The translations under genes were made by a program, and so were the position numbers. From Yponomeuta sedellus (taxonomy: Eukaryota; Arthropoda; Insecta; Lepidoptera; Yponomeutidae), in NCBI GenBank assembly GCA_934045075.1, contig OW203737.1, positions 2,562,001 through 2,626,000 on the forward strand: a stretch of DNA of 64,000 nucleotides, given 5' to 3'. Shown piece after piece: positions 40,374-48,194 of this stretch. Numbering within the stretch: position 1 is the stretch's first letter; every line of letters begins with the position of its first letter. The notes under the pieces are model-generated. The model made no database searches, was not told the DNA's origin, and was given only the letters and a program-made list of their open reading frames with translations.

Positions 40374-40844
40374 ATGTCGATTTCGGTAAGCATTATTTTT
40401 TTCCATCCAATTTATATTACACAGTTTGAAATAGGTTTGAATATTTTTAATAATTTTTTTTTTTGTTTTTTTCAGATTTTAGGCGAGACTGATCCGACTG
40501 ACCCTTACTACTACGCGCAAAATATTTTGAGTGGGTTCGATAGTGATGTCGAAGAAATACGAAACCCGGCTCCATCAGACGTGGGGAAGCGGAAAAGTAA
40601 GACTTCAAGGAAACGGGTTGCAAAGGACTCCACGTCTACATCATATGTGGTTAGCAAGGCGGCAAGAAGAGGAAATCGGTTGATAAAAATAGAAGTATTC
40701 GACTTAAATGAGTGTAAGGACACAAACAGTGAAAGTGCGGTGTTAAGTGCCCAATATGTTGTGATAGATCCTGTAGACGAAATAATGGACATGGTGGAAA
40801 ACGTAGTTAAGAACATTTCTAAAAATATGTGCAATAGTTATTAA
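40374..40844 (+). CDS. Polinton second small spliced gene, unknown function
   Basis: ATG 40374, exon 1 of 12 nt ending TCG|GTAAGC, a 90-nt T-rich intron (40386-40475) ending TTTTTTCAG, and exon 2 40476-40844. The spliced product is 126 residues: an acidic N-terminus (ETDPTDPYYYAQNILSGFDS), a basic nuclear-signal-like stretch (GKRKSKTSRKRVAK), then a C-terminal half with no known motif. The intron length is a multiple of three and is also open, so an unspliced 156-residue form is possible, but donor, acceptor and tract favour splicing. It shares its tiny-first-exon design with the gene at 28186. Function unknown. Confidence 0.6.
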   Translation: MSISVSIIFFHPIYITQFEIGLNIFNNFFFCFFQILGETDPTDPYYYAQNILSGFDSDVEEIRNPAPSDVGKRKSKTSRKRVAKDSTSTSYVVSKAARRGNRLIKIEVFDLNECKDTNSESAVLSAQYVVIDPVDEIMDMVENVVKNISKNMCNSY

Positions 40845-40952
40845 TTTCGTTTTAAATTAAAAATTAATTAAATAAAACATGTTTTCTTTTTTAAATACAT
40901 TTACATTTATTTCTTACTTTCAATAAAAAAGTTACATAAATACTTGCTTATT

Positions 40953-41441
40953 CTAAATAAATTCTATAACATTATTTTCATAAAACCATTTCTTGACACA
41001 TAGTACATTTTTCAACGCACATTGTTTGTGGTGAGAAAAACACGTAAAATTGCATACACTATATTTATCATGCAGGTATTTTATATTAGGACATTGATTT
41101 TCCTCGATATTAATAACACAACAATCACCACAAAGTTTATTTACCCACATGATTTTTTCTAAACCTTTTACAAAAATTTTCTTATTCCTCAATAAACTAT
41201 AAATTAACCTATGAAATTCGCGGTAGTCAATAAAACCTTCACGCCAATAAATTCCTCTATTCTTTTCCAACCAAACAACTTGCTTTTTTTCGCTATCTGA
41301 TAAAGTAGAAAATGGATAAGGAGGTTTTACCAAGTAGACCATAGTAAATTCTTTAGTAGCGAGAGCAAACTCTTTAATAATAAAATTATTTTTATAATCT
41401 CTAAATCCTTGTAAATCTACAAAAATATGTTCAGAATTCAT
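40953..41441 (-). CDS. Polinton cysteine-rich protein of unknown function
   Basis: 162 residues, last gene of the right arm. Its ATG overlaps the capsid gene stop as ATGA. The N-terminus (HIFVDLQGFRDYKNNFIIKE) has an acidic residue in a beta-strand context, as in RNase H-fold exonucleases, but I cannot place the other catalytic residues. Residues 38-80 hold KPPYPFSTLSD and a WLEKNRGIYW motif. The C-terminal 60 residues carry eight cysteines and two histidines, suggesting zinc binding. I do not recognise the family with certainty. Confidence 0.75.
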   Translation of the reverse strand: MNSEHIFVDLQGFRDYKNNFIIKEFALATKEFTMVYLVKPPYPFSTLSDSEKKQVVWLEKNRGIYWREGFIDYREFHRLIYSLLRNKKIFVKGLEKIMWVNKLCGDCCVINIEENQCPNIKYLHDKYSVCNFTCFSHHKQCALKNVLCVKKWFYENNVIEFI

Positions 41442-42652
41442 GTTATTTTTTTAACGATGTTAGAAAGTGGTTTATATTCGATTACACAATCGTTTAGTAT
41501 GAGGCAGTAAGCAGAAGTTTGATCTGGTATTTCTAAATCACTCTCTATTTCTACTCTAACATCAATGGGACCTGTCTTCAGGGTCTCATTTTGCCTGCAG
41601 CAATCTATTACAAATAATGGTGCTTTATCTTTGAAATCCTTCAGATTTAACAACGGCTCACACCGACGTCCATAGTAAGACTGTTGGAATCTAGCGTACT
41701 GCTCATATAATATCATATACCTTTCTTCAGTAAACTTAATATTGAGACTTTCATATGGAAAGTAAGTTGAATTTAAAAAAACCTTGACATCACGTACATA
41801 ACAATGATCAAAGTGAGACATGTCTTTCATACCTAAACTTTTCCGATTAGTTTGTAAACCAATAATCACATAACGTGGTTTCTCTAATTGAGATGTGGTT
41901 TTTATAGACCAAGTATGTTTTGTAGTCTGTGGTAAAAGAGGGTATTCATAGAGATCCCAATTCCTAAATGCTAAACTGATAGGTCTATCTTTCTCCAAAC
42001 ATCTCAGCAAGTTAACTCTTTCACGATCAGATACTTTTATATGCGGTACTCTCCATACAATTTTGTTAATGGTTATGTCATCTAACACTTCATTAGTGGT
42101 TAATTTAATAGAATTAAGGTTTGTATTACTACGCAAAAGAACCAGCTCATGTTTACAGTTCATTATTATTTTATTATAATCTTCAGCGAAACCTAAAACT
42201 TTATTCAATGGGATACAGGCGGAAAAATTACCAGTAGTATTTTTTATTCCATCAATGTCCCACCCCCATAGCCGTGACATTTTTGATTCATTTTCATTCA
42301 TCGAGAGCAATGATTTAATAGTAGTTGTGATCCCAGCATTTTTTATCCTATCAATTTCTACGCCATTTAGTTCATATCGAATGTCTTGGAAAAGAAAAAG
42401 CGCTGCATTATTCACCAACTCAATATTACTCACTCTCTCTTTTTTATCGCCATTTGGACGGTGCACTGTGATAGAACCTTCGATGTATAGTGTACTCTGT
42501 GACGGTAAGACGTATAAGTCTTGTTGATTGATGGGAATGCGTATTTCATCGTTTTTGTTAAAACTATTAATGTAGGGCTTATACGAATGGATTTGGTAGC
42601 TTTCAATGCTGTTGTCGTAGGCGAAAGAATCCAAGATATTTAAGATATTCAT
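41438..42652 (-). CDS. Hexon-like major capsid protein (double jelly roll)
   Basis: 404 residues in the slot between penton and end of the right arm. Features that fit the Polinton hexon-like family: an early strand block LYVLPSQSTLYIEGSITV, then ELVNNAALFLFQDIRYELNG with the V-x-LNGxxI pattern (NGVEIDRIK) typical of the first jelly roll, and a second half with further strand-rich blocks. It would form the trimeric capsomers of the virion. The assignment rests on pattern, size and neighbours; the sequence is divergent. Overlaps both neighbours by 4 bp (ATGA). Confidence 0.75.
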   Translation of the reverse strand: MNILNILDSFAYDNSIESYQIHSYKPYINSFNKNDEIRIPINQQDLYVLPSQSTLYIEGSITVHRPNGDKKERVSNIELVNNAALFLFQDIRYELNGVEIDRIKNAGITTTIKSLLSMNENESKMSRLWGWDIDGIKNTTGNFSACIPLNKVLGFAEDYNKIIMNCKHELVLLRSNTNLNSIKLTTNEVLDDITINKIVWRVPHIKVSDRERVNLLRCLEKDRPISLAFRNWDLYEYPLLPQTTKHTWSIKTTSQLEKPRYVIIGLQTNRKSLGMKDMSHFDHCYVRDVKVFLNSTYFPYESLNIKFTEERYMILYEQYARFQQSYYGRRCEPLLNLKDFKDKAPLFVIDCCRQNETLKTGPIDVRVEIESDLEIPDQTSAYCLILNDCVIEYKPLSNIVKKIT

Positions 42653-42795
42653 TTTATGACTTTTAAGTATCTGAGAAATTGTTTATTTTCCTTAGTCAGT
42701 TTTTTCTTTTTAGCAGGTGGTTTCTGTTGCGGTGGATGTGTTGTACTGAGATCTTTGGTTTCGGGTACCAATGTTTTATTTATGAAATCTATCAT
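42649..42795 (-). CDS. 48-residue basic protein between penton and hexon genes
   Basis: A short frame fits exactly between its neighbours: its ATG (42795-42793) overlaps the penton stop and its TGA (42651-42649) overlaps the hexon ATG, both as ATGA. The product starts MIDFINKTLVPE, has a PPQQKPPAKKKKLTKENK run and ends FLRYLKVIK. A short protein with a LTxENKxFL C-terminal motif is, as I recall, usual in Polintons near the capsid genes. It is basic and proline-rich and may bind DNA or capsid. Confidence 0.72.
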   Translation of the reverse strand: MIDFINKTLVPETKDLSTTHPPQQKPPAKKKKLTKENKQFLRYLKVIK

Positions 42796-43463
42796 TTTCG
42801 TCTTAGGTGTAAATATAACTGTAGTTCTTCTTGTCGTAGATTTATAAGGTTGTTATTTGCATCCAAAATCCTTATATTAATCTCGCTAACTGTATTTTGA
42901 TTTACTGGGAAATATATCAAATTTTTTGGGATTTCTATAATCCTGTACCCTGGCGGTACATTAGGTGCAAATTCGTAAATTATATGGCTAGGCTTCCCAT
43001 TTATGTACGATCCGCTCACGATATCACATTCTATTCGAACGATGGTTGTTGGTAGAATGTTTACAGGGAAGAGAGACTCATGTAATATATTAGCTTTAAG
43101 AGTCTGATTTCCAAAACCCAATATCCTTCCGATTGAACCGGATTTCTCAAAATGAATATCTTTTGAACAAATTATTTTTGTGCTCAAAGTGTTATTGTTA
43201 CATATCAAATTAAACGTACAGTCTACTAAATTTGTTTTTAAAAAGTCATTTATATCTAATAGCTCGTATGATCCTTCGGGTATTTCAATCATTTCGTTGT
43301 CGCCATAATGAAATTTGTTGTTGTAGCATTCTATGTTAGGAATCGAATTAAACGTCGAAAAAAAGATCAGCCCACATTCATATTCACCATCAAGCTGCAG
43401 AGCCGGCGAATAAAATGTTGACAAAGCTGGTTTACAACCGGTTATTGATAGCGTGAATGACAT
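42792..43463 (-). CDS. Penton-like minor capsid protein (single jelly roll)
   Basis: 223 residues. Matches the family layout: an early LDGEYECGLIFFSTFNSIPN block, EIPEGSYELLDINDFL, a central GFGNQTLKAN, then GKPSHIIYEFAPNVPPGYRI and a C-terminal strand RIEIPK/ILDANNNLINLRQEEL. PPGYRI.E.P...IY.PV followed by I.I.I.D..G is the recognised end of Polinton penton proteins. It would form the vertex capsomers. It sits directly upstream of the 48-residue gene and the hexon gene. Confidence 0.85.
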   Translation of the reverse strand: MSFTLSITGCKPALSTFYSPALQLDGEYECGLIFFSTFNSIPNIECYNNKFHYGDNEMIEIPEGSYELLDINDFLKTNLVDCTFNLICNNNTLSTKIICSKDIHFEKSGSIGRILGFGNQTLKANILHESLFPVNILPTTIVRIECDIVSGSYINGKPSHIIYEFAPNVPPGYRIIEIPKNLIYFPVNQNTVSEINIRILDANNNLINLRQEELQLYLHLRRK

Positions 43464-43494
43464 CGTAATAATGGTGAGAATAGTTTATGATTTC

Positions 43495-43890
43495 TTAATA
43501 TAAATGTTTCAACCAGAATGTTTTTAAAAATTTTATGCATAAATGACCGCAATTATAGGTGTTGTTTTGTTGATAGTTCATATAACTATAATAAACGTTA
43601 GTGTTTTTTGTTAAGTACTTGATTAATTCTACAGGTGGTTTTAAACCATAACTATCAAAGTACACGCTGTAATTATTTATCTTAATGTAGGCTACCCAGT
43701 GAGTTCCCGGATTTATTGAATTATCTAGATTCAGGATAGCGCACTCGATGTTATTTGATTTGCTTGGTAAAGTGTCTCTCATATAGACACCTCGAAAGTA
43801 TGGGATGTCCCGAGTATAATATATTAAATCTATATTACTCAGTGCTCGTCTGGGTAACCTTTTAACTAGTTTTTTGAAGAATGTACGCAC
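43495..43890 (-). CDS. Adenain-like cysteine protease
   Basis: 131 residues, with the C5/adenain catalytic set in order: H64 in PGTHWVAYIK, D79 in VYFDSYG and C114 in NTYNCGHLC. The family matures capsid proteins during virion assembly. It is short compared with the roughly 200-residue adenovirus enzyme, as usual for Polintons. Its start lies 25 bp inside the end of the PLA2-domain gene, in another frame, implying coupled expression. Confidence 0.9.
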   Translation of the reverse strand: MRTFFKKLVKRLPRRALSNIDLIYYTRDIPYFRGVYMRDTLPSKSNNIECAILNLDNSINPGTHWVAYIKINNYSVYFDSYGLKPPVELIKYLTKNTNVYYSYMNYQQNNTYNCGHLCIKFLKTFWLKHLY

Positions 43891-44594
43891 AATCCCTTAC
43901 CTGTCTTGTATGGTTTGATGTATAAACCTTTGCCTAAGGAGATCGATTCCATCATTTTATTGTGACGCACGGATTCAGAAAGATTTTTTTGGGCTGACTT
44001 GTAATCATTAACTGCTTTTGCTATTCCACCAATACCTCCAGCTAAAGAACCCAATGCTGATAGACCAGCAAAAATAGGAATGAGTGGAAGTATTCCTCCA
44101 GTTTTAGGGATGGGAATAATTCTTGGCAGCTTCATATTATTTTTCTTATGAAATATTTTTTTTGCTGCTAAGTATGCAAACTGAATAGCATCTTGAATAT
44201 TTTTAGGTTTCTTTTTTTTCAGATGCGATTTTAATTTAGCCATAGAAGTTTTGAATGATTTAATTCCAGCACCCGATTTAATTTTTGCTTTCATTACTTT
44301 ATTCACCAACCATGATGCAACTTTTTCACCTCTGCTAGCATCTTCTGATTTTAATCGTTGCTTTGCCATCTTTCTTAGCTCTAAGTCAGCCTTATGCCGA
44401 TCATCTAAACTTGAATACTTTGAATAAGCTATGTCGTGCAGCATACAAGCGCTGTCCAAAGGGTTTATGCCTTTATCGCCTCTTTGCAAACGTTCTTGTA
44501 ATCGAGTACCTGGACCGCAGTAGTTGTAGCCTGGTAAGTGTAACTCTATTGGTAAATTATTGATTAAAGTATTGAGAAGTCCTTTCCCTTTCAT
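43866..44594 (-). CDS. PLA2-domain protein with hydrophobic membrane segment
   Basis: 242 residues. Residues 20-65 have the phospholipase A2 pattern of parvovirus VP1: calcium loop YCGPGT (25-30), then CMLHDIAYS with H53 and D54 as the catalytic pair. In related viruses this domain helps the particle cross membranes; here that is inference. A strongly basic middle (KSHLKKKKPKN) is followed by a hydrophobic glycine/alanine stretch (PLIPIFAGLSALGSLAGGIG), reminiscent of a membrane-lytic internal capsid protein. The C-terminus is glycine-rich and basic. Confidence 0.85.
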   Translation of the reverse strand: MKGKGLLNTLINNLPIELHLPGYNYCGPGTRLQERLQRGDKGINPLDSACMLHDIAYSKYSSLDDRHKADLELRKMAKQRLKSEDASRGEKVASWLVNKVMKAKIKSGAGIKSFKTSMAKLKSHLKKKKPKNIQDAIQFAYLAAKKIFHKKNNMKLPRIIPIPKTGGILPLIPIFAGLSALGSLAGGIGGIAKAVNDYKSAQKNLSESVRHNKMMESISLGKGLYIKPYKTGKGLCVHSSKN

Positions 44595-44643
44595 AACTAA
44601 CGATGTAATGAAAAATAAGTTAACTAATCTGTAGTAATATACT

Positions 44644-45576
44644 TCAATGCTTTATTATAGCACTTTTATTAATCCAACTATTTTCCTCTTGACCTAAGCC
44701 GAGCCATTTAACAAGATATTTGTTTCCCTTTTTTTTAATTACCTTCTCAACTAAATAAATATTGGGACAGCTAGTTTTTTGCAGTTCGTGTTCGTAAAAA
44801 CAACCTTTTATTGGTATACAATGTTGATCTCGTATGTAATATGTTGTGGGTATAGATTTTATTACTTTTACAACAGTGAATAATTCGGTAGACCAGTTTG
44901 GTGTATATCCTTTTTGAAAATCTCCTTTGTGCTTGCTGATACGGACAAAGTCTCCAACACGAAATTTAATTTTCTTTGCAGGTAAGGAAGGTTGTGATTT
45001 GTTTATATTACATGCAACGAGTGATTCATTTAACTTGTTTATTTCAGACGGCATATGTTTTGTAGTGCGATGCATAGTATTATTATAGCTCTTAACTATA
45101 TCACATAAAGGTTCTCCAATCCACTTATAATTTCCAAACAAGCTAAAATGTTTAAACAACTTGCTCTTCAAAGTTCTTATTAATCTTTCTACTATAGACG
45201 CTTTTTTTGTTGAATAAGTTGAATAATGATTTATTTTCCATCGGTTCGTAAGCTTCTGAAAAACGTCATTGTGAAATTCGGTACCCTTGTCGGTTTGTAA
45301 ATTAGCAGGTGATCGGCCTTCTTGTAAAACCTTATCAAACGCTAGAGACACCTCAGTTTTTGTTTTATTCTTTAATGGAGCGATCCATGCGTATTTAGAA
45401 AAAGCATCGATGACTACTAAAATAAATTTGAATCCTTTGTTAACCTTCTGATAGTTTTGCATATCAATCAAATCGGCTTGCCATAAATCATCAATCCCTT
45501 TTAAAATAACAGAACGACGTGGGAAATTTCTTCTAGCTGCTTTATGGATTTCATTTACAACAGATTGTTTGCTCAT
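44644..45576 (-). CDS. int: Retroviral-type integrase with C-terminal chromodomain
   Basis: 310 residues. Catalytic triad D35 (WQADLIDM), D96 (LQTDKGTEF) and E130 (ASIVERLIRT). The C-terminal 45 residues (IYLVEKVIKKKGNKYLVKWLG...ENSWI) form a chromodomain. An SH3-like RVGDFVRISKHKG lies between. No N-terminal HHCC finger is obvious. The enzyme joins element ends to target DNA; the chromodomain may direct it to modified histones. Its ATG overlaps the upstream stop as ATGA. Confidence 0.93.
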   Translation of the reverse strand: MSKQSVVNEIHKAARRNFPRRSVILKGIDDLWQADLIDMQNYQKVNKGFKFILVVIDAFSKYAWIAPLKNKTKTEVSLAFDKVLQEGRSPANLQTDKGTEFHNDVFQKLTNRWKINHYSTYSTKKASIVERLIRTLKSKLFKHFSLFGNYKWIGEPLCDIVKSYNNTMHRTTKHMPSEINKLNESLVACNINKSQPSLPAKKIKFRVGDFVRISKHKGDFQKGYTPNWSTELFTVVKVIKSIPTTYYIRDQHCIPIKGCFYEHELQKTSCPNIYLVEKVIKKKGNKYLVKWLGLGQEENSWINKSAIIKH

Positions 45577-45935
45577 GCTGGTTTCGATGAGTCTCTGAGT
45601 GCTACTATATGATCTTTAATAATATTACTCGCTTCTACCTTTGAACACTTCTCATCTAACTGTTTCTGTAGCAGTTGTATTTGAGTTTTTATACTTTTAA
45701 GTTCATTAATGAAATCTTGTTTTTTACAATATAATTTATTGTTTTTTTCTACATACTCCTTGCTAACAGCTTCATCTGCTGCTACAGCTAACGGTAATCC
45801 TCTCAATATACATTGTTTTAAGTCGTAAACTCCTGACTCATTTTTACTTAGCCCTGTGTTTATAGGAACCAAATTTAATGGATCTGACACACGCAGTCTT
45901 TTATGAACATGATGTCCAAATTTATCTATATTCAT
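45573..45935 (-). CDS. Small coiled-coil, fibre-like Polinton protein
   Basis: 120 residues. N-terminus KFGHHVHKRLRVSDP, then CILRGLPLAVAADEAVSKEYVEKN, which resembles the (R)xLxxPxxxxDAVxKxYVxx module at the start of trimeric fibres, then a heptad-rich helix (FINELKSIKTQIQLLQKQLDE). A trimeric shaft-like or tegument role is a guess. It is directly followed by integrase with an ATGA overlap. Confidence 0.7.
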   Translation of the reverse strand: MNIDKFGHHVHKRLRVSDPLNLVPINTGLSKNESGVYDLKQCILRGLPLAVAADEAVSKEYVEKNNKLYCKKQDFINELKSIKTQIQLLQKQLDEKCSKVEASNIIKDHIVALRDSSKPA

Positions 45936-46003
45936 CTTGTAAATAGTGTGAAGGTTAGAGTAGAAATAAAATAAAATATAGATTACATAAGTATTTATTC
46001 ATT

Positions 46004-46948
46004 TTATATCACACCACGTTTTTTCAGTTCTGTTAAAACTGATACAATTTCATCATCTAAGCCAGTATTACCGGCATCTTTCGAAGCTATTAATAATTTC
46101 AATGTTTCAACTAATTCGTTTGGATCATTCCAAAAAATGTAATCTACTTTGTTATCAACTTTTTTAAGCAATGATAAACCCTTTCCTTTGGAAACATTGG
46201 CGGAACATAATAAGGGTTTTACAATTTGTAAATACTTAAATCCTCTGTTGCTATTGATTGGTTGATTGGGATCATATTTACGTCGATGAGCGTTTGTGCT
46301 TATTAGTATAAATTTATAATTCCTTTTATCATCTTCAGTGATAATGTTTAGATCAGGATTTTTTTTGTAAAGTAATTCACTGAGTCCATTAGTTTTGACA
46401 TACGAATGACCTGCTATTTCAAATGCATCATTAGTTATGGAGAGCGGTGCTGATCCTATCATAGGTTTTCCATTTTCCAATCTAATTCCATAAGGTACAT
46501 CTTTGAATACTTCTGATGATAAAGACCATGACGATAAAGACTTTGCATTTGGTGTTGAAGCACCATCCGAATTTGTTTCAAAAAATATGTCACTCATGTT
46601 ATTTCTAAGACTTTGATTCAGTTCAGAGTCACTTATGTTATCATCGCTGTTACTAGCATTCGATACCTCTTGGAGTGATTCCCTTGAAGAGCTAATTTCA
46701 GAAAATTTTCGTTTCTTCGTAGGTGTAGACTGTCGTGCTAAATGTTCAAGCGAATCAACATCTTCATTACTTAACTGTTCTTGATACGGGGTTCTCGTTA
46801 GCTGTTTAAGTGGATCTGTTACTGGTTTGAACATAGTTTCTAATGCCAACTCAGAATCCATTTTAGTATTTTTCATGTTTTGAACCTTCTTTTTAACAGC
46901 CTCAGCAGACTTAATTATTTGTTGTTTAATTGATTTTTCATCACACAT
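46004..46948 (-). CDS. DUF8207-like Polinton structural protein
   Basis: 314 residues. N-terminal helical region (KSAEAVKKKVQNMKNTKMD) with FKPVTDPLKQL, a low-complexity serine/acidic centre (about 90-150), then a conserved C-terminal domain: YGIRLENGKPMIGSAPLSIT, AGHSYVKTNGLSELLYKKNP, DKRNYKFILISTNAHRRKYD and SNRGFKYLQIVKPLL. This pattern matches what I remember as DUF8207, common in insect Polintons. Function is unknown. It lies between the ATPase and the fibre-like gene. Confidence 0.72.
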   Translation of the reverse strand: MCDEKSIKQQIIKSAEAVKKKVQNMKNTKMDSELALETMFKPVTDPLKQLTRTPYQEQLSNEDVDSLEHLARQSTPTKKRKFSEISSSRESLQEVSNASNSDDNISDSELNQSLRNNMSDIFFETNSDGASTPNAKSLSSWSLSSEVFKDVPYGIRLENGKPMIGSAPLSITNDAFEIAGHSYVKTNGLSELLYKKNPDLNIITEDDKRNYKFILISTNAHRRKYDPNQPINSNRGFKYLQIVKPLLCSANVSKGKGLSLLKKVDNKVDYIFWNDPNELVETLKLLIASKDAGNTGLDDEIVSVLTELKKRGVI

Positions 46949-47029
46949 TTTTTCTTATTTTACAACTACTCGCATATAAAGAAGATAAGAAAGTGGCTTC
47001 TGATTTAAAAAAAACGGCATTTATGTATC

Positions 47030-47719
47030 TCACTCGTCGAAAGTAATAAAGGTGTCGAATTTCATTCTGTAGCATCCGTTATTTCTTTGACAGTCTTTAT
47101 TAATCACTAAATAGCTAAATGTATCTTTCCAAACTTGTGAACAAAGTTCGCGAAATTGATGCCAAGGCATATCAGTGTTCACATGTTCATCATAAATATG
47201 ACGTAAGTTAATATCATCCTGTTTGAATATGATGAGTAGATTTGCATTGTCGCGAACCAGTTGTTTTGGGACTTTGCTATAAGTTTGGTTCAAATAAAAA
47301 CAGTCTATATTTTTATGTCTACCCATGGCAAAGTAATCACGAATGTTATTTTGATTTTCACAGGCAACATCGTCGAAAATAATGACAGAATTTTGAGACG
47401 CTAAGCTTGGATTTAAGACTTCTTTGTTATCGCGATATTTATAATAACGTATTCCTGGAACGAGATTCATTACCTTCTCTAAAAATATGTATTTTGGTTG
47501 ATACAACGTTTTCGAATAAACGTACACGTTACGGAAATGTAAACCATTAGGATGTAAAAGTAACCCAAGGACTAAGTTTGTTTTTCCGCAGTTAGACGGT
47601 CCGCAAACTATACAACGGATGGTGTTTGGTAAAAGCTTTCCGTGACGATATGTATTTTTTTCAGATCCTACATCAATATTCTCAAGATTTAGTGATGTAG
47701 GTTGTTTAACAAATTTCAT
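47030..47719 (-). CDS. Genome-packaging ATPase (FtsK/A32-like)
   Basis: 229 residues. Walker A GPSNCGKT at 40-47, Walker B SVIIFDD at 111-117, followed by the sensor-like FYLNQTYSKVPKQLVRDNANL region usual for the A32/adintovirus packaging ATPase. It would power DNA entry into the capsid. It is the first gene of the right arm, with only 130 bp between its ATG and the inner edge of the terminal repeat, which must contain its promoter. Confidence 0.92.
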   Translation of the reverse strand: MKFVKQPTSLNLENIDVGSEKNTYRHGKLLPNTIRCIVCGPSNCGKTNLVLGLLLHPNGLHFRNVYVYSKTLYQPKYIFLEKVMNLVPGIRYYKYRDNKEVLNPSLASQNSVIIFDDVACENQNNIRDYFAMGRHKNIDCFYLNQTYSKVPKQLVRDNANLLIIFKQDDINLRHIYDEHVNTDMPWHQFRELCSQVWKDTFSYLVINKDCQRNNGCYRMKFDTFITFDE

Positions 47720-47848
47720 TTTTGGAGAAATATGTTACCAGTGATGTCCTCATTACTGGAATGCGATCATCACGATTAAACTTCAGTATTTATCTGTGTT
47801 ACTAACATCATTTCATTTCCTGCCGCAAGTAAAATTCAGAATCAATCA

Positions 47849-47974
47849 ATATTATTGGGTATTCTGGAACAGATGTAATGAGTTTGAGTGAACGACAAGC
47901 CGCGCCAACCGGCGCGGTGCGTCGTGAGCTCAAACGAATGGAAGCTGGTCCAGAATGCCCAATAACATCCTACT
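47849..47974 (-). repeat. Polinton right terminal inverted repeat, palindromic
   Basis: Inverted copy of 25564-25689 (121 of 126 identical). Arms 47849-47906 and 47911-47968 surround the loop AACC; CCTACT ends the element. The outer arm and terminus are identical to the left end, and all differences lie in the inner arm. Confidence 0.88.
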
Positions 47975-48194
47975 TTACTCTCTTATAATTTCACAATGTC
48001 CTTGCGTCAGTTTGTCTGACCGTGGCAAAATTCATTAATACATAATTAGAAGAAAGCTTTCATTTGGCATAGACATACATTTTGGCGGGTTATCAGGACC
48101 AGGTGGCGGATGGTCTTCGTATCTAAGTAAAGAATAAACCACCATCATTGAGGACCGGGTTGTCGAATGATGACAATGTTACCAACCGTTACTA

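Larger units (their letters stand above)
25564..47974. mobile_element. Polinton/Maverick (adintovirus-like) element, 22.4 kb including a nested retrotransposon
   Basis: Bounded by 126-bp inverted repeats that start AGTAGGATG, matching the AGT start known for Polintons. It carries the full diagnostic set: protein-primed DNA polymerase B, retroviral-type integrase with chromodomain, FtsK/A32-type ATPase, adenain-like protease, and hexon-like and penton-like capsid proteins. Without the nested Gypsy insertion the element is about 16.4 kb, typical for the family. Left-arm genes read + and right-arm genes read -, converging at 40844/40953. Expected 6-bp target duplications are not visible (left flank GGTGTG, right flank TTACTC). 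Presence of the capsid set means it could be an endogenous virus; virion formation is inference. Confidence 0.93.

Noticed and set aside
41438..45576. Bacterial operon or contamination, because of ATGA overlaps
   Set aside because: Gene content is Polinton-specific, the left-arm genes have spliceosomal introns, and insect repeats lie inside and around the element.
25564..47974. Two independent palindromic MITEs flanking the viral genes by chance
   Set aside because: Exact inverted placement at both ends, an AGT start as in Polintons, and only 130 bp between the right repeat and the ATPase gene make terminal repeats far more likely. It remains the main alternative to test.
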